Assembly: GCF_013778305.1 (NCBI RefSeq)
Contig: NZ_JACEIC010000002.1
Coordinates: 1,699,669 to 1,763,668 of the forward strand
DNA length: 64,000 bases
Direction: 5' to 3'
Origin: Nocardioides agri
GTDB lineage: Bacteria; Actinomycetota; Actinomycetes; Propionibacteriales; Nocardioidaceae
Below, in pieces: positions 58,529 to 64,000 of this stretch. The translations under genes and the position numbers were made by a program. Numbering within the stretch: the first letter of the stretch is position 1; the number at the start of each line of letters is the position of its first letter. The notes beneath the pieces are model-generated. The model worked only from the letters and a program-made list of their open reading frames with translations. It was not told where the DNA came from and searched no databases.

Positions 58529-60109
58529 TCAGCTCAGCTCGCGCTTGAGGATCTTGCCGGTCGAGGTCATCGGCAGGGCGTCGAGGAACTGCACGATCCG
58601 CGGGTACTTGTACGCCGCCATCTGCTCCTTGCCCCACGCCACGAGCTCGTCCTCGGTCACCTCGGCGCCGGGCGCCTTGATGACCACGGCCTTGATCTCC
58701 TCGCCGTGGCTCTCGTGCGGGACGCCGATGACCGCAGCCAGCGAGACCGCCGGGTGCGTCATCAGCACCTCCTCGATCTCGCGCGGGTACACGTTGAAGC
58801 CGCCCCGGATGATCATGTCCTTGGACCGGTCGACGATGTAGTACCAGCCGTCCTCGTCCCGCCGGGCCAGGTCGCCGGAGCGGAACCAGCCGTCGCTGAT
58901 GACCTCGGCCGTCGCGTCCGGGCGGCCGTAGTAGCCCTTCATGATGTTGTGGCCCTTGATCGCGATCTCGCCGATCTCGCCCTCGGGCGCGTCGCGGAAG
59001 TCACCGGGGGTCGAGGCGGGGTCGAGGAGGCGCATCTCGACGCCGGGGATCGGCAGGCCGATGGAGCCGACCCGCACCGGCTCGCCGTACTTGGAGAACG
59101 ACGCGACCGGCGAGGTCTCCGACAGGCCGTAGCCCTCGAGGATCGTCACGCCGAAGCGTCGCTCGAACTCCTTGTGCACCTCGACCGGGAGCGCCGAGCC
59201 GCCGGCGACCGCGACCCGGAGGTGGTCGGCGACCTCCTGGACGTCGAGGCCGTCGGCCTGGGCGCCCTCGAGGGCGCCGAGCAGGCCCCAGTACATCGTC
59301 GGGACGCCGGCGAAGAAGGTGATGTTCTCGTTCTTCATCAGGTCGAGCGCGGCGCGGGCCTCGAAGCGCGGCAGCATCACGACCGTGCCGCCGTAGGCGA
59401 ACGCGCCGTTCTGGCAGACGGTCTGACCGAAGGAGTGGAAGAGCGGCAGCACGCACAGGTAGCTGTCGGGCCGGTCCGCGTCCGCGCCGAAGAGGGCCGC
59501 GCCGGACAGCGCGTTGTCGCGCATGTTGCGGTGCCGCAGCTCGGCGCCCTTGGGCTGGCCGGTGGTCCCGGAGGTGTAGAGGATGACCGCCGTGTCGTCC
59601 TCGTCGGTGGCGACGGTCTCGAACGCGCCGGTCTGGCCGCCCATCGCCTGGGCCATCGTCTCGGTGCCGTCGATCGGCGACGGCGCGGCGAGGTCGGCGG
59701 TGATCATGAAGAAGTGCTCGCAGCCGTCGGTCTGCTGGAAGCCGGCGTACCCCTCCTCGCCGATCGCGAGCTCGGGGGTGCCCTGGAAGCAGAAGTAGGC
59801 CTTCGCGTCGGAGTCGGCCAGGTGGTAGGCGACCTCGCGGCCCTTCAGCAGCACGTTGAGCGGCACGACGGTCGCCCCGGCCTTGAGGATGCCGTAGTAG
59901 ACGATCGTGAAGTAGGGCAGGTTCGGGCAGCTCAGCGCGACCTTGTCGCCCGGCGCGATGCCGCGGTCGGCCAGGAGCCCGGCGACCATGTTCGCGAACG
60001 TGTCGACCTCGGTGTACGACAGCCGCCGCTCGCCGAAGACGATCGCGGTGCGGTCGGGGTAGGCCGCGGCGCTCTCCTCGAGCAGGCTGGCCAGGTTGTA
60101 CGTCGTCAT
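58529..60109 (-). CDS. fadD: Long-chain fatty acid-CoA ligase
   Basis: 526 residues, AMP-forming acyl-CoA synthetase. It has the ATP motif AVILYTSGTTGQPKGAELRH, the central GYGLSETSPVASF, the hinge region GWFRSGDLARRDEDGWYYIV with DRSKDMIIRGGFNVYPREIE, and the catalytic Lys in MTSTGKILKRELS. It activates a fatty or aromatic acid with ATP and CoA. The ATG overlaps the TGA of the SRPBCC gene (ATGA), which itself overlaps purC, giving a purC-SRPBCC-fadD chain. Confidence 0.93.
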   Translation of the reverse strand: MTTYNLASLLEESAAAYPDRTAIVFGERRLSYTEVDTFANMVAGLLADRGIAPGDKVALSCPNLPYFTIVYYGILKAGATVVPLNVLLKGREVAYHLADSDAKAYFCFQGTPELAIGEEGYAGFQQTDGCEHFFMITADLAAPSPIDGTETMAQAMGGQTGAFETVATDEDDTAVILYTSGTTGQPKGAELRHRNMRDNALSGAALFGADADRPDSYLCVLPLFHSFGQTVCQNGAFAYGGTVVMLPRFEARAALDLMKNENITFFAGVPTMYWGLLGALEGAQADGLDVQEVADHLRVAVAGGSALPVEVHKEFERRFGVTILEGYGLSETSPVASFSKYGEPVRVGSIGLPIPGVEMRLLDPASTPGDFRDAPEGEIGEIAIKGHNIMKGYYGRPDATAEVISDGWFRSGDLARRDEDGWYYIVDRSKDMIIRGGFNVYPREIEEVLMTHPAVSLAAVIGVPHESHGEEIKAVVIKAPGAEVTEDELVAWGKEQMAAYKYPRIVQFLDALPMTSTGKILKRELS

Positions 60110-60504
60110 GGGGAGAACGTACTCGCCGCGTGGCGCAGGTCACTGCGCACCCCGAGCGGGGCCAGCACCCGCAGCGGTGCGACGAGCAACCGGGGACCGG
60201 TGAGCTCGAAGACCGCCGTGACGTCGCACCCGGACGGGCTCGGCTCGAAGGTCAGCGTCAGCGTCGCCGCGATGCCGCGCCAGGTGCCGCGCTCGGTCCA
60301 GCGGCGCGGCCGGTCGAGCTCGGTGGTCTCCATTCGGGGACGGACACCGACCCGGGTGACGTCGGTCCAGGTCTGGCCCACGCGCGGCTCGCCGTCGACG
60401 GCCTCGACCCGCGCGAGGCTCGACTGCCACCGCGACCGGTTGCTCGGGTCCGCGAGGTAGTCGAAGACCACCTCGCGGGGAGCGGGGAACGAGACCGTTA
60501 CCAA
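60106..60504 (-). CDS. SRPBCC family protein
   Basis: 132 residues. No ATG or GTG exists near the domain start; the best initiation codon is TTG at 60504, seven bases inside the 3-prime end of purC, implying coupling to purC translation. The domain is a polyketide-cyclase/START-like SRPBCC: FPAPREVVFDYLADPSNRSR, VGQTWTDVTRVGVRPRMETT, and a final helix after GPRLLVAPLRVLAPLGVRSD. The ligand is probably hydrophobic. The end overlaps fadD by four bases. Confidence 0.82.
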   Translation of the reverse strand: MVTVSFPAPREVVFDYLADPSNRSRWQSSLARVEAVDGEPRVGQTWTDVTRVGVRPRMETTELDRPRRWTERGTWRGIAATLTLTFEPSPSGCDVTAVFELTGPRLLVAPLRVLAPLGVRSDLRHAASTFSP

Positions 60505-61382
60505 CGCTGCCCGGTGAGCAGCTCGAAGGCCTCGACGTACCGGCCGCGGGTGCGCTCGACGACCTCGGGCGGCAGCGGGGGCGGCGCCTCGCCGGAGGCC
60601 TTGTCCCAGCCGGACTCCGGGGAGAGCGCCCAGTTGCGCACGATCTGCTTGTCGTACGACGGCTGCGTGCGGCCGGGCTGCCACTCGGCGGCCGGCCAGA
60701 AGCGGGAGGAGTCCGGGGTGAGCACCTCGTCGCCCAGCACGGTGGTGCCGTCGGGCCGGGCGCCGAACTCGAGCTTGGTGTCGGCCAGGATGATCCCCCG
60801 CTCGCGGGCGATCGACTCGGCCCGGGCGTAGACGCCCAGCGTGAGCTCGCGCAGCTCCGCGGCGCGCTCGCCGCCGATGGTGGTCACGACGTCGGCGTAC
60901 GTGACGTTCTCGTCGTGGTCGCCGAGCTCGGCCTTGGTGGCCGGCGTGAAGATCGGCCCCGGGAGACGGCTGCCGTCCTCGAGCCCGTCCGGGAGCGCGA
61001 TGCCGCAGACCTCGCCGCTCGCGCGGTAGTCGAGCAGGCCGGAGCCGGTGAGGTAGCCGCGGGCGACGCACTCGACCGGGTACATCGCCAGCCGCTCGCA
61101 CACGACGGCGCGTCCCTTCACGGCGTCGGGGACGTCGGTCGAGATGACGTGGTTGGGCACCAGGTCGGCGAGCTGGTCGAACCACCACAACGACATCCGG
61201 GTCAGGATCTCGCCCTTGTCCGGGATCGTCGTGTCGAGCACGAAGTCGAAGATCGAGATCCGGTCGCTGGCGACCATCAGCAGGTCACCGCCCGGCAGCT
61301 CGTAGAGGTCGCGGACCTTCCCCGAGTGGAGGTGGGTGGCGCCCTCGATGGCGGGCGCGGTCGGGATGTTGAGCTCGGCCAC
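60498..61382 (-). CDS. purC: Phosphoribosylaminoimidazole-succinocarboxamide synthase
   Basis: SAICAR synthetase, 294 residues, GTG start. It joins CAIR and aspartate with ATP. The family segments are HLHSGKVRDLYELPGGDLLM, VASDRISIFDFVLDTTIPDK, VECVARGYLTGSG and IILADTKLEFGARPDGTTVL. It is the most upstream pur gene in the window; the usual neighbours purD/purB are beyond the window or elsewhere. Divergent from a sulfotransferase gene. Confidence 0.97.
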   Translation of the reverse strand: MAELNIPTAPAIEGATHLHSGKVRDLYELPGGDLLMVASDRISIFDFVLDTTIPDKGEILTRMSLWWFDQLADLVPNHVISTDVPDAVKGRAVVCERLAMYPVECVARGYLTGSGLLDYRASGEVCGIALPDGLEDGSRLPGPIFTPATKAELGDHDENVTYADVVTTIGGERAAELRELTLGVYARAESIARERGIILADTKLEFGARPDGTTVLGDEVLTPDSSRFWPAAEWQPGRTQPSYDKQIVRNWALSPESGWDKASGEAPPPLPPEVVERTRGRYVEAFELLTGQRW

Positions 61383-61451
61383 GGGGCCACTCTAGGGCGC
61401 CGCCTTCCTCTCCTTTGTGTACTCGGTTAATGTGATTTGCGAGGAGGGACC

Positions 61452-62414
61452 ATGACCCGTGCCGCACAGCCCGACTTCCTGATCGTCGGAGCGCCGAAGG
61501 CGGGCACCACCGCGCTGCACGCCGCGCTCTCCCAGCACCCCGAGGTCTTCGTGACCTCCCCGAAGGAGCCGAAGTACTGGCTCTGCGACGACGCGCCGCC
61601 ACCGGCCTGGCGCGGTCCGGGTGACGCGCACTCGCAGCGGGAGTGGATCTGGCGGCGTGACGAGTACGCCGCCCTGTTCGCCCACGCGCCGCGCCGCGCG
61701 GTCCGCGGCGAGAGCACGCCCTTCTACCTCTGGAGCCGGGGCGCGCACCGCCGCATCGCGGAGTACCTGCCGGCGGTGCGGCTGATCGCGGTGGTCCGCG
61801 ACCCGATCGACCGGGCCTACTCCAACTGGATGCACCTGTGGTGCGACGGTCTCGAGCCGGTCGCGGACTTCGAGACGGCGTTCAGGCTCCAGGACGAGCG
61901 GGTCGAGGCCGGCTGGGCGCCGTTCTGGCGCTACCGCGACCTCGGGCGCTACGGCGAGCAGCTCGCGCACCTGCAGCGGCACGTCGACCCCGAGCGGGTC
62001 CTGGTGCTGCGCTACCGCGACATCGTCGACGACCCGCGCGCGGCCGTCGATCGCGCGTGCCGGTTCCTGGGCATCACTCCGGGCACGGTCGCCACCATCC
62101 CGCAGGACAACTCACGCAGCTACGTCCCGCCGGGATGGCGGCCGACCGTGCTCGGACCCGTCGTCCGCGCCGGCGCCTGGGCCGGGCAGTTCGCCCCGCC
62201 GGACGTGTGGCGCCGCGCCAGCGCGCCGCTCGTGACTCGGCTCCGGTCCGGCGACCTGCGGCGGCCCCGGCTCGAGCCCGAGCAGCGCGAGCGCCTGTTG
62301 CCGGCCTTCGCCGACGACGTCCACCTACTGTCCTCGCTCACCGGCCAGGACTTCTCCGACTGGCTCTCGACCGAGGACAAGGGCTCCTTCGAGGAGCGCG
62401 CCAAGGGCGCCTAG
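61452..62414 (+). CDS. PAPS-dependent sulfotransferase
   Basis: 320 residues from ATG 61452, preceded by GAGGAGGG at ideal spacing. The 5-prime-phosphosulfate loop is FLIVGAPKAGTTALHAALSQ near residues 9-28 and the 3-prime-phosphate motif is VVRDPIDRAYSNWMHLW near 110. It transfers sulfate from PAPS to a hydroxyl or amine; the substrate could be a lipid, glycan or secondary metabolite. The end overlaps the convergent propeller gene by four bases. Confidence 0.92.
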   Translation: MTRAAQPDFLIVGAPKAGTTALHAALSQHPEVFVTSPKEPKYWLCDDAPPPAWRGPGDAHSQREWIWRRDEYAALFAHAPRRAVRGESTPFYLWSRGAHRRIAEYLPAVRLIAVVRDPIDRAYSNWMHLWCDGLEPVADFETAFRLQDERVEAGWAPFWRYRDLGRYGEQLAHLQRHVDPERVLVLRYRDIVDDPRAAVDRACRFLGITPGTVATIPQDNSRSYVPPGWRPTVLGPVVRAGAWAGQFAPPDVWRRASAPLVTRLRSGDLRRPRLEPEQRERLLPAFADDVHLLSSLTGQDFSDWLSTEDKGSFEERAKGA

Positions 62415-63301
62415 CGCACCACGGTCACCAGGTCGTGCGCGCCGTCCTGGCGGGCGGCCTCGACGTAGAAGCGGGTCCGGCCGTCGGGCAGGCGGACCGC
62501 GGACGCATAGCGCCAGGCACCGTCGGAGTGCGGCGAGACGAGCGGGTCCTCGTCGTCGGCGACCAGGCGCTGCCCGTCCCAGCGGGCGACCCCGGTCGTC
62601 TCGTGCCAGTTGGAGGCGGCGTCGGGGCGACCGTCGTACAGCACGGTCAGCGGGCGCTGCGCGACCACGGCGGTGACCCGGGCGCCGCGCGCGTCCCAGC
62701 GGCCCGGCCGCCCGGCGAGCACCTCGCCCTGGTCGGCCCAGCCGAGCCCGTCGGCGCTGGTGAGCAGCCGGGTCGTCATCCGGTCCTCGTGGCCCGGGTC
62801 GGAGAGCGGGTGGCAGCACAGCCACATCCGCCAGCCGTCGTCGATCCTCTCGACGACCGGGTCCTTGACCGCGACCTCGTCGTCGCCGGGCAGCACGACC
62901 TGCTGGTGCCCGGCGGGCAGCTCGGCGGGGGTCGGCGCGGTCAGGCTGTCGACCCACCAGTGCTTGGAGCCCGGCGTCGCGCAGGACAGGTAGAGCCGCC
63001 AGCCCAGCCCGGGCACCGGCACCAGCACCGGCCGCTCGAAGGACTCGCAGCCGAACGCCTCGCGCTCCACCTGCGCGACCGGCTCGAACGTCACGCCGTC
63101 CGCGGACCTGGCGACCACCACCGCGACCCCGCGGCCCTCGGTGAGCGGGCGGCGCACCCGGTAGGTCAGCCAGAACGTGCCGTCGACGAGCACCGCGCTC
63201 GCGGCGCCCGCCCAGTTGCCCGGGCCGGCGTCCGGAGCCGGCACCACGACGCGCACCCCTTCGTCGTACGACGGGATGGGCGGCAGCGTCTCCACGGACA
63301 T
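62411..63301 (-). CDS. Five-bladed-propeller glycosidase-like protein
   Basis: 296 residues, no signal peptide. Strand patterns such as GTFWLTYRVRRPLTEGRGVA, RSADGVTFEPVAQVERE, FERPVLVPVPGLGWRLYLSC and VKDPVVERIDDGWRMWLCCH match five-bladed propellers of the GH43/GH130 kind. In these folds Asp/Glu at the strand starts form the active site. No diagnostic catalytic triad can be confirmed by eye. A palindromic site lies just upstream. Confidence 0.75.
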   Translation of the reverse strand: MSVETLPPIPSYDEGVRVVVPAPDAGPGNWAGAASAVLVDGTFWLTYRVRRPLTEGRGVAVVVARSADGVTFEPVAQVEREAFGCESFERPVLVPVPGLGWRLYLSCATPGSKHWWVDSLTAPTPAELPAGHQQVVLPGDDEVAVKDPVVERIDDGWRMWLCCHPLSDPGHEDRMTTRLLTSADGLGWADQGEVLAGRPGRWDARGARVTAVVAQRPLTVLYDGRPDAASNWHETTGVARWDGQRLVADDEDPLVSPHSDGAWRYASAVRLPDGRTRFYVEAARQDGAHDLVTVVR

Positions 63302-63310
63302 GCCGCCAGC

Positions 63311-63335
63311 ATAGTCGACTATTCCAATTGACTAT
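63311..63335. promoter_or_regulatory. Candidate operator upstream of propeller protein
   Basis: ATAGTCGACTAT (63311-63322) is a perfect palindrome, and a third GACTAT half-site follows at 63330-63335. It lies ten bases upstream of the ATG on the minus strand. The AT-rich stretch stands out against its surroundings. The cognate regulator is not in the window. Confidence 0.5.
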
Positions 63336-63347
63336 GGGAGCGGCGAG

Positions 63348-63923
63348 TCAGGAGCGCCAGGGCGCGGGGCGGCCCTGCAGCCACCACTCCATCCGCTTGG
63401 TGATCCACGGCAGCGCGAGGTAGGTCATCACCGGGGTCATCACGAGCACCACCGCGAGCACCCGCAGCGGCAGCGGCCAACCGGCGATGACGTGGCCGGC
63501 GGCCCAGTTGGCCAGCACGCTGAGCGGGTAGAACACCAGGAAGATCACGACCGCCTGCTTCCACCGCGGCGGGGCGGGCGGCGCCGGGCGCAGGTCGACC
63601 TCGTCGTACGTCGCCGGCGGGTCGAACCAGCCCTCGATGCCGGTCCGGCGCTCGACCCGCGACTCCCCCACCAGACCCTGCGCGGCACCGAGCCACCAGC
63701 GCCGCTGGTCCGAGGCCTCCCAGCCGGCCAGCGACGCGGCGTCGTCGAAGCGGTAGAGCATGTGCCACTCCTCGGAGTCCGCCGCCGGGCGCACCCAGCC
63801 GGACCCGAGGAAGCCGTCGAAGCGGGCGGCCAGGGCGGAGCCCGCCCGGATCCACGCCTCCATCTCGTCCTGGTGTCCGGGGCTGATGGTCCGGGTGATC
63901 GAGACGGTGACCGGGCTGCTCAT
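63348..63923 (-). CDS. ABM-domain protein with C-terminal membrane helices
   Basis: 191 residues from ATG 63923 (a frame to 63974 exists). Residues about 5-95 form an antibiotic-biosynthesis-monooxygenase-like ferredoxin fold (VTVSITRTISPGHQDEMEAW, EWHMLYRFDDAASLAGWEAS). After a Pro-rich linker, two hydrophobic helices lie at about 120-140 and 150-170 (AVVIFLVFYPLSVLANWAAG, LPLRVLAVVLVMTPVMTYLA). This combination occurs in small membrane proteins annotated as antibiotic biosynthesis monooxygenase. The function is unknown. Confidence 0.85.
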   Translation of the reverse strand: MSSPVTVSITRTISPGHQDEMEAWIRAGSALAARFDGFLGSGWVRPAADSEEWHMLYRFDDAASLAGWEASDQRRWWLGAAQGLVGESRVERRTGIEGWFDPPATYDEVDLRPAPPAPPRWKQAVVIFLVFYPLSVLANWAAGHVIAGWPLPLRVLAVVLVMTPVMTYLALPWITKRMEWWLQGRPAPWRS

Positions 63924-63983
63924 GGAGCCATTGTCCTGGGGGTCGCGGTGAGGACCCGCATCGGCGTTTGGCACAGTGAGGCC

Positions 63984-64000
63984 ATGCCGGAGTCTGCTGA
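63984..64000 (+). CDS. Possible start of a gene leaving the window
   Basis: ATG at 63984 preceded by GTGAGG; only five codons (MPESA) are visible. It is divergent from the ABM-domain gene, which makes a gene start here plausible, but nothing can be said about the product. Confidence 0.35.

Overview
The window is chromosomal DNA of a high-GC actinobacterium. GC is roughly 70 percent through most of it and lower at about 7.0-9.2 kb. GTG and TTG starts and stop/start overlaps are common. Gene content points to Nocardioidaceae (Nocardioides or a close relative) by inference: the purL ... purF-purM-DUF3073-valine dehydrogenase neighbourhood, DUF3817, DUF1906, DUF6351, a bacterial SCP-type sterol carrier protein, and a paired CrcB fluoride channel. 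No CRISPR array, rRNA, complete prophage or insertion sequence was seen.

1-6.9 kb is a carbohydrate module. A minus-strand sugar ABC importer (lipoprotein binding protein, two permeases) runs into the start of a probable GH78 alpha-L-rhamnosidase that leaves the window. A divergent LacI-type repressor and a secreted GH3 beta-glucosidase lie beside it. The same near-perfect operator (core TGAAGCGCTTCA) sits in front of both the importer and the beta-glucosidase, which suggests one regulon for a rhamnose/glucose-containing glycoside. 7.1-9.2 kb is a compositionally distinct island. It holds a broken nucleoside-phosphorylase/EAD1 conflict-system gene and an orphan SRPBCC-like gene, and is followed by tRNA-Lys.

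9.4-14.6 kb has housekeeping and accessory genes: GNAT, hotdog thioesterase, NDH-2, an anti-sigma-type ATPase behind a stress-sigma-like promoter, crcB pair, a small zincin and tRNA-Asp. 14.7-22.0 kb is a tightly overlapped four-gene ABC exporter operon: two FtsX/MacB-type permeases and two ATPases, one ATPase with a C-terminal AbrB-like tail. It is followed by a composite palindrome, tRNA-Glu and tRNA-Phe. 22.4-30.9 kb carries secreted proteins (a 1292-residue repeat protein, a DUF6351 hydrolase-like protein, an Excalibur-thermonuclease) and an LLM flavin oxidoreductase.

31-43 kb contains three sensor kinases (a PAS/PAS/GAF hybrid with two receivers and HPt, then two tandem paralogous GAF kinases), with valine/leucine dehydrogenase, DUF3073, purM and purF between them. 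43-50.5 kb has an M20 peptidase, SCP protein, an ArsR/MFS pair with a phased operator array, a WYL regulator, an XRE-cupin/methyltransferase pair, an orphan DUF2384-type protein and an alpha/beta hydrolase. 50.5-61.4 kb holds purL, purQ, purS and purC interspersed with a TetR/DHA2 pair, a DUF1906 peptidoglycan-binding protein, an acyl-CoA ligase and a stress protein. The right end has a sulfotransferase, a propeller-type glycosidase-like protein and an ABM-domain membrane protein.

Together the pur genes supply six proteins of de novo IMP synthesis (PurF, PurL/Q/S, PurM, PurC). The rest are mostly small regulator-plus-target pairs arranged divergently around visible palindromic operators. Very long antisense ORFs accompany almost every gene because of the GC-rich third codon position; they were not annotated.
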